The notes under the pieces: generated by a model | Seen by the model: the letters and a program-made list of their open reading frames with translations, nothing else | What the model was told of the DNA's origin: nothing | The model's database searches: none | Part shown: positions 36,280 to 45,256 of the stretch, piece by piece | Numbering within the stretch: the stretch's first letter is position 1 | Layout of the letters: each line of letters starts with the position of its first letter | Program-made: the position numbers and the translations under genes | NCBI RefSeq assembly: GCF_003315135.1 | Contig: NZ_QNRK01000018.1 | Location: 1-64,000 of the forward strand | Origin: Roseiarcus fermentans | GTDB taxonomy: Bacteria; Pseudomonadota; Alphaproteobacteria; Rhizobiales; Beijerinckiaceae | Length of the DNA: 64,000 bases | Direction: 5' to 3'

Positions 36280-36869
36280 CTCGGTCGAGGGCGCTGAAAG
36301 TCATGCAGGCATTTGCCGCGGTCGCGGCGCTCGCGCTCGGCGCCGCCGCAGCGGGTCCGGGCGGCTGGCCCGGATCGTCGCTCTACAATCTCGAATCCCG
36401 CTGGACTGACCAGGACGGCGGGAGCGTGGCGCTCGACGCCTTCGCCGGCGCGCCGGTCGTCGTCGCCATGGGCTACACGACCTGCAGAGACATCTGCCCG
36501 GCGATCGTCGCCGACATGATGTGGGTTGAAAGGCATCTGCCGCCCGGCGCCACGTCGCGCGTCCGCTTCGCCTTCTTCAGCTTCGATTCCGAGGCCGACA
36601 CGCCCGAGCGGCTGAAACTCTACGCCGAAAGCCACGGGCTCGATCCGCGCCGGTGGACGCTGCTCCGGGCCGACGACAGCGCGGCGCGCGAACTCGCCGC
36701 CGCGCTCGACGTGCCCTGGCGTCCCAACGATCGCAACGGCTTCGACCATGCCGCCGTGCTGACCCTGCTCGACGGCAAGGGCGAGATCGCCTTTCAGCAG
36801 CGCGGGACGCAGGCGTCCTCGGACGAACTGCTGGGGCGGCTGAAGGGCTTGATCGCGAAGGGCGAATAG
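36276..36869 (+). CDS. SCO1/SenC family copper chaperone or thiol reductase
   Basis: 197 residues with an N-terminal hydrophobic signal or anchor. The thioredoxin-fold copper site CxxxC is present (C70 and C74 in YTTCRDICP), with a conserved histidine in FDHAAVLTLLD near residue 150. SCO proteins deliver copper or reduce cysteines of copper sites. Its place as the last gene of the operon suggests that it loads NirK. A GGAGG precedes the overlapping ATG. Confidence 0.9.
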   Translation: MTRSRALKVMQAFAAVAALALGAAAAGPGGWPGSSLYNLESRWTDQDGGSVALDAFAGAPVVVAMGYTTCRDICPAIVADMMWVERHLPPGATSRVRFAFFSFDSEADTPERLKLYAESHGLDPRRWTLLRADDSAARELAAALDVPWRPNDRNGFDHAAVLTLLDGKGEIAFQQRGTQASSDELLGRLKGLIAKGE

Positions 36870-36879
36870 CGGTCGCTTG

Positions 36880-37005
36880 CAAGTCGCTCCGCCGGATCGG
36901 CGCGTCCGTCGCCAGGCGGTCGGCCTCGAGCCGCTCGCGCAAAAGGTCCCGGATCGCCTCCGACCGGTCGGCGTAAGCCTTCCGCCCGAGACAGAGGTCG
37001 ACCAC
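36880..37005 (-). pseudogene. Fragment resembling the N-terminal domain of NikR
   Basis: Minus-strand peptide GRKAYADRSEAIRDLLRERLEADRL matches the second half of a NikR-type ribbon-helix-helix (RGYxNRSEAIRDLIR form). The first beta strand and the nickel-binding C-terminal domain are absent; the frame continues for about 15 unrelated residues. It is likely a relic of a nickel-responsive regulator gene, about 40 codons long. Confidence 0.45.
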
Positions 37006-37134
37006 TCGCGATGACGACGCGGCGACGGGCGGAGCGGTCAGAGGAACGAGCCGGCGACGAATGACGCCAGGGCCCGGCGCTCCTCGCGGAAGACCGCCGA
37101 ACCGCCGGCCACGTCCCGAGCGCTCGGCGCGCAG

Positions 37135-38286
37135 TCACGCGCGGGCGGCGAGGCACGGACTGACGAACAGATGACCCTTCCACGCCCCGTGGATCGTCAG
37201 CGCCGCGACCATTGTCCAGGCTCCAGCCAGGATCACCGCGAGCAGGGCGCCGGCGACGGCGAAAAAGGCGAGGTCGAGCGAGGCGCCGAGCCTCAGGGTC
37301 GCCGCCGTATAGACGCCGAGCGGGAAGGTGTAGCCCCACCAGCCGAGGTTGAACGGCGCGCCCTCGCGGACATAGCGGATGGTGATGATCGTCGCGAGCA
37401 GCAGCCACCACAGGCCGAAACCCCACAGCATGAGCCCGCCGATTACGCCGATCCCCAGCGCGACCGCGCCGACGGGAGCGAGCCCGTGCGCGGCGAAGAT
37501 CGCCGGGGCGTCGCCGCCGAGGACCAGGAGACCGAGCGCGCCGGTGCCGATCGGCCCGAGCGCAAGCCAGCTCGACGCCGACATGCTGCTGTGCGGCAGC
37601 TTGTGCAGCGCCATCCGCAGCACGAGGATCGAGAGAATTCCGAATGCGACCGGCACCGAATAGGCCCACAGGGCGTAGCTTGCCACCAGCACCGAGAACG
37701 CCGCGCCGCTCGCGAGATGGGGCGCGAGAAGACCGCCGCTCGCGGCGGCGACCTCGGCCGCCACGACCGGCAGGAGCCAGACCGCGGTCATCTGGTCGAC
37801 GCTGTGCTCCTGGCGGGTGAACATCAGATAGGGAATGGCCACGCCGCAGGCGAGCGCCATCGCCGCATCGGCGATCCACAAGTCCGTCGCGATCCCGATC
37901 GCCCGCTCGCCCAACAGCGGCGCGCCGAACACGACGAAGCCGTTGACGATGGTGGCGAGCCCCATGGGGATCGCGCCGAAAAACATCGAGACGACGCTGT
38001 GGCCGAACACGTGTCGCGCCTCGTGGGGGAAGATCGCCCAGCGGGCCGCGTAGAGGATCGAAAAAACCATGAACAGCGCGATATTGACCATCCACAGCGC
38101 TTGCCCGACGCCCGACAGCGCCGGTCCGACGACCGGGACCTGGGGCAGGACGAGCGCCAGAATGCCGGTTCCCATCGTGGCCGCGAACCAATTCGGCGTG
38201 AACTGGCGGACGATCTCCCGCGGATGGTCGAGACGGCTCAGCGGCCGCAGGCCGACCATGACGCCGGAAAAAGAGTCGGGGCTCAC
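37135..38286 (-). CDS. TDT/SLAC1 family transporter
   Basis: 383 residues from a GTG, with about ten transmembrane segments. FTPNWFAATMGTGILALVL near residue 30 is the hallmark of the tellurite-resistance/dicarboxylate transporter family, which includes TehA, Mae1 and the sulfite pump Ssu1. The substrate cannot be set from sequence; the nearby sulfur genes make sulfite efflux a fair guess. A LysR gene lies 3 bp upstream on the same strand and may regulate it. Confidence 0.88.
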   Translation of the reverse strand: MSPDSFSGVMVGLRPLSRLDHPREIVRQFTPNWFAATMGTGILALVLPQVPVVGPALSGVGQALWMVNIALFMVFSILYAARWAIFPHEARHVFGHSVVSMFFGAIPMGLATIVNGFVVFGAPLLGERAIGIATDLWIADAAMALACGVAIPYLMFTRQEHSVDQMTAVWLLPVVAAEVAAASGGLLAPHLASGAAFSVLVASYALWAYSVPVAFGILSILVLRMALHKLPHSSMSASSWLALGPIGTGALGLLVLGGDAPAIFAAHGLAPVGAVALGIGVIGGLMLWGFGLWWLLLATIITIRYVREGAPFNLGWWGYTFPLGVYTAATLRLGASLDLAFFAVAGALLAVILAGAWTMVAALTIHGAWKGHLFVSPCLAARA

Positions 38287-38289
38287 AGG

Positions 38290-39156
38290 TTACGATCCTT
38301 TCATGAGTTCGAATAGGGCGTCGACGGCCTTGTGGCGTCGCCGCTCCTTGTGATGGAGGGCGAAGAAAGTCCGCGGCGGCAGGTCGAGCGGCGCGGCGTG
38401 CAGGGCGCCGGTCTCGAGCGCGTGGCGGACGACGAGAGCGGAGAGAATTGCGACGCCCGCTCCCGCCTCGACCGCGGTTCGAACCGCCTCGTTCGAGGGA
38501 AGCGTCATGGCGATCGTCATCGTCGAGGGATCGAGGCCCAGCGCCTCGAGCGCCGTCTCGGCGCTCGACCGTGTCCCGGACCCGCGCTCGCGCACGATCC
38601 AGGACGCCGCGGCGAGGCCCTTCGGGTCGACCCGCTCGAAGGGCGTGGCCGAAACGAGGACCAGACTGTCGCGCGCGACCGCAAAGCGGTCGAGCGCGGG
38701 ATCGCCGATTTCGGCCTCGATGAACCCCAGCGCCTCGTCGCCGCTTCGCACGCGCGCGGCCGCGCCGTCGCTGTTGGCGATCGAGACGTGGAGCGCGACG
38801 CCAGGGTATCGGGCGTGGAACGCCGCGAGATAGGTCGGAAGCCAGTAGCCGGCGATCGTGTGGCTGGCGACGATTCGCAGGGTGCCCCGTCTGAGATCGC
38901 CGAACTCGGCGAGCGCCAGCTCGGCGCTGGCGGCCTGCCCGAGCACGGCGCGCGCCTCGGCGAGGAACATCCGCCCTGCCTCGGTCAGCGCGATGCGGCG
39001 CCCGACCCGGTCGAACAGAGCGATGCCATAGCGCCCCTCCAGCGCCGCGATCGCCGCGCTCGCGGCCGATTGCGTAACGTTGAGGTCCTCGGCCGCGCGC
39101 GTCATGTGCTCGCGTTCGGCGACGCCGACAAAGATGCGAAGTTGCTCCAGCGTCAC
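38290..39156 (-). CDS. LysR-type transcriptional regulator
   Basis: 288 residues from a GTG. The N-terminal helix-turn-helix (LEQLRIFVGVAEREHMTRAAEDLNVTQSAASAAI) and the effector domain (LRIVASHTIAGYWLPTYLAAFHARYPGV) are typical, nearest to CysL/YeiE-like members. It ends 3 bp before the TDT transporter gene, so the two form an operon, which is unusual because LysR genes often sit divergently to targets. The ligand is unknown. Confidence 0.92.
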   Translation of the reverse strand: MTLEQLRIFVGVAEREHMTRAAEDLNVTQSAASAAIAALEGRYGIALFDRVGRRIALTEAGRMFLAEARAVLGQAASAELALAEFGDLRRGTLRIVASHTIAGYWLPTYLAAFHARYPGVALHVSIANSDGAAARVRSGDEALGFIEAEIGDPALDRFAVARDSLVLVSATPFERVDPKGLAAASWIVRERGSGTRSSAETALEALGLDPSTMTIAMTLPSNEAVRTAVEAGAGVAILSALVVRHALETGALHAAPLDLPPRTFFALHHKERRRHKAVDALFELMKGS

Positions 39157-39193
39157 GGGTCTCAGGCTCCTCGCCTGTGACGATGCGCCGGGG

Positions 39194-39634
39194 TCATCGA
39201 TCAGTCCAACAAGATATTCGCTTTGTTATGATCAGGTTTGACGATCGATTGGCGCGTCTCGGGCCGGATCGCCGGGCGGCTGCGCGGCGCTTCGCCCGAA
39301 CCCCGTCGCGAGGGTCCGCCCGCACATCGTCGGGCTTGCCGACCATCCCGCGCAGGAAGGCCATGTCCACCAGGCCGGCGCGCCGTCTGACGACCTCGCC
39401 GTGGTCGAACACGATCGGCGTCAGGATGCCGCGGACGCCGTAACGGCCAACGATCGACGGCTCCTCGTCGACATCGACCGTGGCGAAACGGGCGCGCGGC
39501 TCGAGGTCTCGGGCCGCCCGCTCGAAGATCGGCGCCATCGCGCGGCATGGACCGCGCCCCGGCGCCCAGCATTCGACGCCGCCGCCCCGGGCGGCAGGCG
39601 TTGGCTCGCGAAGCGGCCACCCACCGCCTCGGCG
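39194..39634 (-). pseudogene. Degenerate thioredoxin-like gene
   Basis: The frame directly after the rhodanese stop reads VECWAPGRGPCRAMAPIFERAARDL, then ATVDVDEEPSIVGRYGVRGILTPIVF and VVRRRAGLVDMAFLR. It is clearly thioredoxin, but WAPWCGPC has become WAPGRGPC, so the first active-site cysteine is lost. There is no start codon before the active site; the first ATG (39538) is inside it. The N-terminal strand is missing and the C-terminus runs into unrelated sequence. It is probably a decayed member of the rhodanese operon. Confidence 0.6.
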
Positions 39635-39970
39635 TCAGGCCGTGACGGCGCCGCCGTGCGAGCGCCATTGCGACATCCCGCCGGGGTAGTGCCTGACGTC
39701 CTCGCGTCCCGCCGCTTGCGCCTGGTTGAGCGCATTGCGCGATCGGCCGCCGGCCTGGCAGATCAGCGCCACCGGTTTGCCGTTCGGCAGTTTGCCCGGA
39801 TCGAAGCGCGAGAGCGGAAGGTTGACGGCGCCCGGGATGTGGCCGGCGGCGAACTCGTGCGGCTCGCGCACGTCGACGACCGTGACCGCGCTGTCGCGAA
39901 CCGCCTCGGCGAACGCGTCGAAACCGAGCTCGGCCGGATCGGGCGCCCGGGAAAAGAGTTTTCCAAACAT
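39635..39970 (-). CDS. Single-domain rhodanese
   Basis: 111 residues. A sulfurtransferase domain with VVDVREPHEFAAGHIPGAVNLPLSRF and the active-site loop ICQAGGRSRNAL (catalytic Cys near residue 70). Such proteins move sulfane sulfur as a cysteine persulfide. It follows the AhpD-like gene by about 14 bp in an operon with DUF2892 and an ArsR repressor, a gene set tied to sulfide and persulfide handling. Confidence 0.93.
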   Translation of the reverse strand: MFGKLFSRAPDPAELGFDAFAEAVRDSAVTVVDVREPHEFAAGHIPGAVNLPLSRFDPGKLPNGKPVALICQAGGRSRNALNQAQAAGREDVRHYPGGMSQWRSHGGAVTA

Positions 39971-39984
39971 ACTTGCTCCGTGAA

Positions 39985-40356
39985 TCAGGCGGCGCCGGGG
40001 TTCGCCTTCGCCGCGGCGAACTGGGTGTAGGCGCCGAGCGCGTGGCTCGCGTACATGGCGGAAGGCCCGGCGCCCATATAGATCGCCATGCCGAGGGTTT
40101 CGAGGATCTCCTCGCGGCTCGCGCCGTGATCGACCGCGGCCTTGACGTGGAACGCGATGCAGTCGTCGCAGCGGACGGCCACGCCGATCGCGAGCGCGAT
40201 CAGTTCCTTCGTCTTCGGGTCGAGTGCGCCCTGCGTCAGCGCGGCCTGCGCCAGCGCGGAGAACGCCTTCATCACCTCCGGCGCGCCGCCGCGCAGATTC
40301 TTGAGTTCCGAGCTCAGGCTTTTGGTCAGGTCCGGCCAGTTCGTGGTTTGCGTCAT
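39985..40356 (-). CDS. Carboxymuconolactone decarboxylase (AhpD-like) family protein
   Basis: 123 residues from the ATG at 40356, preceded by GGAGAC at 5-6 nt; an ATG 12 bases earlier is possible. The motif CDDCIAFHVKAAVDHGAS contains the CxxC and histidine used by AhpD-type disulfide reductases. With rhodanese and thioredoxin relics next to it, a redox role on reactive sulfur or peroxides is likely. Confidence 0.9.
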   Translation of the reverse strand: MTQTTNWPDLTKSLSSELKNLRGGAPEVMKAFSALAQAALTQGALDPKTKELIALAIGVAVRCDDCIAFHVKAAVDHGASREEILETLGMAIYMGAGPSAMYASHALGAYTQFAAAKANPGAA

Positions 40357-40399
40357 CGTCGTCTCCAATCGGTTCGGGTCGGTGGGGTCGTGCGCCGCG

Positions 40400-40603
40400 T
40401 CAGCGGAAGGCGCAGCCGGACTTGACGCCCAGGCGCTTGAAAAGGATCGCGGCCGGGCAGAAGCCGGTGAACGAGGCCTGGATCAGGTTCGCGCCGGCGA
40501 AGGCTGCGAGCCCCAGCCAGGCGGGGCTGGACACGACGGCAAGCGCGAGGCTGAGCAGGATCACGAAACCTGCGAATCGCATCACCGATTGGTCGAGTGT
40601 CAT
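40400..40603 (-). CDS. DUF2892 (YgaP-transmembrane-like) protein
   Basis: 67 residues with two hydrophobic segments (FAGFVILLSLALAVV and AWLGLAAFAGANLIQASF) followed by GFCPAAILFKRLG. The C-P motif after the second helix is typical of the YgaP membrane domain. In YgaP this unit is fused to a rhodanese; here the rhodanese is a separate gene in the same operon. A good AAGGA ribosome site is present. Confidence 0.88.
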   Translation of the reverse strand: MTLDQSVMRFAGFVILLSLALAVVSSPAWLGLAAFAGANLIQASFTGFCPAAILFKRLGVKSGCAFR

Positions 40604-40633
40604 GAGATCGTCCTTGTCTTCCGTTTGTCGGAT

Positions 40634-40948
40634 TCAATCCGGCGCGTCGCACCCCGGAGCGCAGTAGAGTTCGTCGAGCAGGCCGATCAGGCGGGAGACC
40701 TTCTCGCTGGCGAGCGAATAGTGGATCGTCTGCTGCTCCCGCCGCGTCGCGACGACGCCGTCGAGGCGGAGGCGGGCGAGGTGCTGCGACAGCGCCGGCT
40801 GGTTCAGGCCCAGCGCCTGTCGCAGCGCGCCGACCGACCGCTCGCCCTTCGACAGTTCGCACAGCACGATCAGCCGGTTGCGGTTGCCGACCGACTTCAG
40901 CAGCGCCTCGACCGCCGCGGCCTTGGATTGCAGCTCGATCATATTCAT
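40634..40948 (-). CDS. ArsR/SmtB repressor of the BigR/SqrR (persulfide-sensing) type
   Basis: 104 residues. Winged-helix ArsR protein (SVGALRQALGLNQPALSQHLARLR recognition region). Cysteines lie at C30 in LIVLCEL and C96 (with C100) in LDELYCAPGC, matching the helix-2 and helix-5 dithiol pair by which BigR and SqrR sense sulfide as a tetrasulfide bridge. It heads the leftward operon DUF2892, AhpD-like, rhodanese, and is divergent from an RND pump 60 bp away, so it probably controls both. Confidence 0.88.
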   Translation of the reverse strand: MNMIELQSKAAAVEALLKSVGNRNRLIVLCELSKGERSVGALRQALGLNQPALSQHLARLRLDGVVATRREQQTIHYSLASEKVSRLIGLLDELYCAPGCDAPD

Positions 40949-41008
40949 ACTTGTGAAATTATAATATTCGTATATGTATGTCAAGAGCGTCGCCTGAAGG
41001 AACTGGAA
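40949..41008. promoter_or_regulatory. Divergent AT-rich promoter/operator between arsR-type gene and RND operon
   Basis: The 60 bp hold attattcatac (from 40942, overlapping the ArsR start) and ATATTCGTATATGTATG (about 40965-40980), with CATAC/GTATG ends forming an inverted repeat around an AT core. ArsR-family operators have this form. A similar sequence (TTCATATCTACGAAT) precedes the second dithiol ArsR gene near 46556. Confidence 0.5.
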
Positions 41009-41968
41009 ATGCGTCTCGCCCTGTGTCTCGCCCTCGCGATGTCCGCGCCGCCGCCCGCGGTCGCCGCAAGCCTCGTCGTGCACGCGTCCGCCACGCCGGA
41101 CGAGAAGGCGATCGTCGCCACCGTCGAGCCCGCGCACGAACTGACGGCGCGCGCCCGCATCGGCGGGACGATCGCCTCGCTCTCGGTCAAGGAAGGCGAT
41201 TGGGTGACGGCAGGCCAGGAGATCGCCGTCATCGCCGACCAAAAGCTGGTCCTGCAGCGCCAGGCGCTCGATTCCCGCATCCAGTCGCAGCAGTCGCAGC
41301 GCGACAAGGCGAGGTCGGACTACGACCGCGCGCTCGAACTCATGAGGCGCGGCGTCGGCACGCAGGTGCAGGTCGACGCGACCAGGACGGCGCTCGACGT
41401 CGCCGACCGCACGCTGTCGGCGATGGGGTCGGATCGCGACGTTCTCGACCAGCAGATGAAGGAAGGCGCGACACTCGCGCCCGGCGCGGGCCGGGTGCTC
41501 AAGACGCCTGGCGCCGAGGGCTCGGTCGTGCTTCCCGGCGAGACGATCGCGACCATCGCCGAGAACCATTACATCCTGCGCCTGCAGCTTCCCGAGCGCC
41601 ACGCGAGGGTCATGCGCGCGGGCGACGTGGTGAAGATCGGCGGGCGCGGCGCCGCGGGCGGCGGGAGCTTGAGCGAAGGCAAGGTCCGCATCGTCTATCC
41701 GGAGATCGAGGGCGGACGGGTGATCGCCGACGTCGAGGCGCCGGACGTCGGCGACTATTTCGTCGGCGAGCGAACCCGGGTCTATGTCGCGACCGGCGAC
41801 CGGCCCGCAATCGTCGTCCCGCGGGCCTACGTCCACCGCCGGGCGGGGGTCGATTACGTCAAGCTGAAGGACGGCGTCGAGGTCGTGGTCCAGATCGGGT
41901 CGGGCGACGACAAAACGGTCGAGATCCTCGCCGGTCTCGCAGACGGCGACGAGGTCGTGACGCCATGA
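41009..41968 (+). CDS. RND efflux membrane fusion protein
   Basis: 319 residues from the ATG at 41009, after GGAACTGG. It has a signal peptide (LCLALAMSAPPPAVAA) and the HlyD/AcrA plan: a beta-barrel/lipoyl half (IGGTIASLSVKEGDWVTAGQEIAVI), an alpha hairpin (about 95-150), and the second lipoyl half (GATLAPGAGRVLKTPGAEGSVVLPGETIATIAE). It links the inner-membrane RND pump to an outer channel. Its stop overlaps the pump start (ATGA). No TolC-like gene is nearby. Confidence 0.92.
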   Translation: MRLALCLALAMSAPPPAVAASLVVHASATPDEKAIVATVEPAHELTARARIGGTIASLSVKEGDWVTAGQEIAVIADQKLVLQRQALDSRIQSQQSQRDKARSDYDRALELMRRGVGTQVQVDATRTALDVADRTLSAMGSDRDVLDQQMKEGATLAPGAGRVLKTPGAEGSVVLPGETIATIAENHYILRLQLPERHARVMRAGDVVKIGGRGAAGGGSLSEGKVRIVYPEIEGGRVIADVEAPDVGDYFVGERTRVYVATGDRPAIVVPRAYVHRRAGVDYVKLKDGVEVVVQIGSGDDKTVEILAGLADGDEVVTP

Positions 41969-44900
41969 ATCTCGGCATTTCAGGGACGCTCACGCGCGCG
42001 TTCATCAATTCGCCGCTGACGCCGCTCCTGCTGCTTGCCTCGCTGGTCGCCGGCATGATCGCGCTCACGTCCCTGCCGCGCGAGGAGGAGCCGCAGATCA
42101 GCGTGCCGATGGTCGACATCCTCGTTCAGGCGAACGGCTACAAGGCCGACCAGGCGGTCGAACTCGTTACGCGGCCGCTCGAGGACATCGTCAAGGGCAT
42201 CGACGGCGTGGAGCATGTCTATTCCCAGACCAACGACGATTCCGTCCTGGTCACGGCGCGCTTTTTCGTCGGCGCCGACCAGGATGTCGCGACGTTGCGC
42301 ATCCATGAGAAGATCCGGGCCAATCTCGGCGATCTGCCGAAAGGCATTCCGGAGCCGCTGATCGTCGGGCGCGGCGTCAACGACGTCGCCATCGTCACGC
42401 TCACGCTCTCGGCTTCCGCGCGCGAAGCGAAAAGGTGGTCCGACAACGGCCTCTTCCAGATCGCCGAGGAACTGAGTCACGAATTGGCCAAGGTCGACAA
42501 TGTCGGCGCGGCCACGATCGTCGGGGGCGCCCCGAACCAGATCCGCGTCGAGCCCGACCCTGAGAAGCTTTCCGTGTTCGGCGTCACGCTCAACCAGCTC
42601 GTGGATAAAATCTCCAACGCCAACCGCTCGTTCCAGGTCGGCGCGTTCCGCGACGGCGGTAAGGCGCTGCCTGTGCTCGCCGGTCAGACGCTCCAGGGCG
42701 TGCCGGACATCGGGCTTCTCCTGCTCACCACCCGCGACGGTCGGCCGGTCTACGTCAAAGACGTCGCCAACGTGGTCGCGGGCAGCGCCGAGCTCGAGCA
42801 TCGCGCCTGGACGATCACGCGCGGTCCGAACGGCGACCTGCAGCGCCGGCCCGCCGTGACGGTGGCGGTCGCCAAGCGCAAGGGGGCGAATGCAGTCACC
42901 GTCGCCGACGATGTGCTGAAGCGGCTCGAGATCGTGCGCGGCCGCGTGGTTCCGGCGGGCCTCGAAATCGCCGTCACCCGCAACTACGGCGAGACTGCGA
43001 CCGAAAAGGCGAACGAGCTTCTCTTCCACCTCGCGCTCGCCACCGTCTCGATCGTCGCCCTGATCACGCTCGCGATCGGCTGGCGCGAGGGCCTCGTCGT
43101 GCTGATCGTCATTCCGACCACGATCCTGCTGACGCTCTTCGCCTCCTGGCTGATGGGCTACACGATCAACCGCGTGAGCCTGTTCGCGCTGATCTTCTCG
43201 ATCGGCATTCTGGTCGACGACGCGATCGTGATGGTCGAGAACATCGCGCGGCATTGGGGCATGCTCGGCAAGCGCAGCCCCGCGGAAGCTGCGATTCAAG
43301 CGGTGGCCGAGGTCGGCAACCCGACGATCGTGGCGACGCTGACCATCGTCGCGGCGCTCCTGCCGATGATGTTCGTCTCCGGCATGATGGGCCCGTACAT
43401 GAGCCCGATCCCGGCCAACGCCTCGATCGCGATGCTGTTCTCGTTCTTCGTCGCGGTGACGGTGACGCCGTGGCTGCTGTTGCGCTTCGCCGGGCGCAAG
43501 GCGGCCGCGCTCGGCGAGCACGGGAGCCACGGGATCGGCGCGATGGGGCGCTTCTATGTCCGCATCGCCCGGCCGTTGCTCGAAGGCCGGCGGCGCTCGA
43601 AGGTCTTCCTCGTCACGATCGGCGTCGCCACCATCGCCGCGTGCACGCTCTTCATCACCAAGGACGTGCGCGTAAAACTGCTGCCGTTCGACAACAAGTC
43701 GGAGATCCAGGTCGTGCTCGACCTGCCGCACGGGGCGAGCCTCGAGGACACCGATCGCGTGCTGATAGCGGCGGCCGAGCGGCTGAAGGACCTGCCGGAG
43801 CTGGTGTCGATCCAGGCCTATTCCGGCGCGGCTGCTCCCTTTAATTTCAACGGCCTCGTGCGCCACTACTACATGCGCGCGAATCCCGAGCAGGGCGACC
43901 TCGCGATCAACCTGCTCGACAAGGGCAAGCGCGACCGGGCGAGCCACGCGATCGCGCTCGACGTCCGCCGCCGGCTTCAGGGCCTCGCCCTTCCGCCCGG
44001 CTCGGCGCTCAAGGTGGTCGAGGTTCCGCCGGGTCCGCCGGTGCTCGCGACCCTGCTCGCCGAGGTCTACGGGCCGACGCCCGAGGCGCGACGGGACCTC
44101 GCGACGAGCGTGCGCAAAGCGTTCGACTCGGTCGATTTCGTCGTCGACAGCGACATGAGCTTCGGCAAGCCGTCGGAGCGGCTGCGCTTCGCCGTCGATC
44201 AGGAGGCGGCCGAGTTCCACGGGGTCGAGCAGCAGGCGATCTACGACACGATCGGCGCGCTGATCGGCGGGGTGAAGGTCGGATATTCGCAGCGCGGCGA
44301 CGGTCTGAAGCCGATCGACATCAGCGTGGCGCTGCCGAGGAGCGAACGAAGACTCGGCGAGAAGCTTCTGTCGACGCCTCTGCCCGCGGGCGGCACCGTG
44401 CGGCAGGGCGCCAATGTCGAACTCGGCGACGTCGTCCGGGTCGTGCGCGAGCCGGCCTCCTATCCGATCTTCCGCCACAACGGCCGCTTCGCCGAGATGG
44501 TGTCCGGCGACGTCGCGGGCCGATTCGAAGCGCCGGTCTACGGCATGCTCGCGGTCGAGGACGCGATTGCGAAGCAGGACTGGGGCAAGGAGGGGCCGCC
44601 GACCATCACGTACCACGGCCAGCCGGTCGACGACGCGAAGCCGACGCTGCTCTGGGACGGCGAATGGGAAGTCACTTACGTCACCTTCCGCGACATGGGC
44701 GCGGCCTTCGGGGTGGCGATCCTCGGCATCTACCTGCTCGTCGTGGCGCAGTTCGGCTCGTTCCTGCTGCCGCTGGTGATCCTCGTTCCCGTTCCGCTGA
44801 CCTTGATCGGCATCGTGATCGGGCACTGGCTGTTCAACGCCGCCTTCACCGCGACCTCGATGATCGGCTTCATCGCGCTCGCCGGCATCATCGTGCGCAA

Positions 44901-45186
44901 CTCGATTCTTCTGGTCGATTTCATCCGCCACCGGCGGACCGGCGCCGACATTCCGCTTCGCCAGGCGCTGATCGAGGCGGGCGCGACGCGGTTCAAGCCG
45001 ATCGTGCTGACGGCGGCGGCCGCGATGATCGGCGCGGCCTTCATCCTGACCGACCCGATCTTCCAGGGCCTCGCCATCTCCCTCGTCTTCGGCCTCGCCT
45101 CCTCGACGGCGCTGACGGTGCTCGTCATCCCGGCGATCTACGTCTGGCTCAGGGACGACGGGCGGGCGCTGGACGGGGACGATTGA
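41965..45186 (+). CDS. RND efflux transporter permease
   Basis: 1073 residues. Typical AcrB-fold pump with N-terminal helix ending LPREEEPQISVPMVDI, two large periplasmic loops, and the proton relay VDDAIVMVENIARH in TM4. The second half has IIVRNSILLVDFIRHRR, where many drug pumps carry a Lys/Asn pair. Similar pumps occur in alphaproteobacteria beside YgaP-like and ArsR genes. Substrates are unknown; control by a persulfide-type repressor suggests export of sulfur-related or thiol-reactive compounds. Confidence 0.94.
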   Translation: MNLGISGTLTRAFINSPLTPLLLLASLVAGMIALTSLPREEEPQISVPMVDILVQANGYKADQAVELVTRPLEDIVKGIDGVEHVYSQTNDDSVLVTARFFVGADQDVATLRIHEKIRANLGDLPKGIPEPLIVGRGVNDVAIVTLTLSASAREAKRWSDNGLFQIAEELSHELAKVDNVGAATIVGGAPNQIRVEPDPEKLSVFGVTLNQLVDKISNANRSFQVGAFRDGGKALPVLAGQTLQGVPDIGLLLLTTRDGRPVYVKDVANVVAGSAELEHRAWTITRGPNGDLQRRPAVTVAVAKRKGANAVTVADDVLKRLEIVRGRVVPAGLEIAVTRNYGETATEKANELLFHLALATVSIVALITLAIGWREGLVVLIVIPTTILLTLFASWLMGYTINRVSLFALIFSIGILVDDAIVMVENIARHWGMLGKRSPAEAAIQAVAEVGNPTIVATLTIVAALLPMMFVSGMMGPYMSPIPANASIAMLFSFFVAVTVTPWLLLRFAGRKAAALGEHGSHGIGAMGRFYVRIARPLLEGRRRSKVFLVTIGVATIAACTLFITKDVRVKLLPFDNKSEIQVVLDLPHGASLEDTDRVLIAAAERLKDLPELVSIQAYSGAAAPFNFNGLVRHYYMRANPEQGDLAINLLDKGKRDRASHAIALDVRRRLQGLALPPGSALKVVEVPPGPPVLATLLAEVYGPTPEARRDLATSVRKAFDSVDFVVDSDMSFGKPSERLRFAVDQEAAEFHGVEQQAIYDTIGALIGGVKVGYSQRGDGLKPIDISVALPRSERRLGEKLLSTPLPAGGTVRQGANVELGDVVRVVREPASYPIFRHNGRFAEMVSGDVAGRFEAPVYGMLAVEDAIAKQDWGKEGPPTITYHGQPVDDAKPTLLWDGEWEVTYVTFRDMGAAFGVAILGIYLLVVAQFGSFLLPLVILVPVPLTLIGIVIGHWLFNAAFTATSMIGFIALAGIIVRNSILLVDFIRHRRTGADIPLRQALIEAGATRFKPIVLTAAAAMIGAAFILTDPIFQGLAISLVFGLASSTALTVLVIPAIYVWLRDDGRALDGDD

Positions 45187-45256
45187 TACGATCCATGCCG
45201 GCGGAGGGAGAACGCGCCCGGCTCGGCGTCGGCGGAAACCGCGCCGGCGAGGGACA

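Noticed and set aside
41980-44931. 983-residue minus-strand ORF opposite the RND gene
   Set aside because: It is a perfect shadow of the RND permease frame, with Arg/Asp/His-rich product and no domain.
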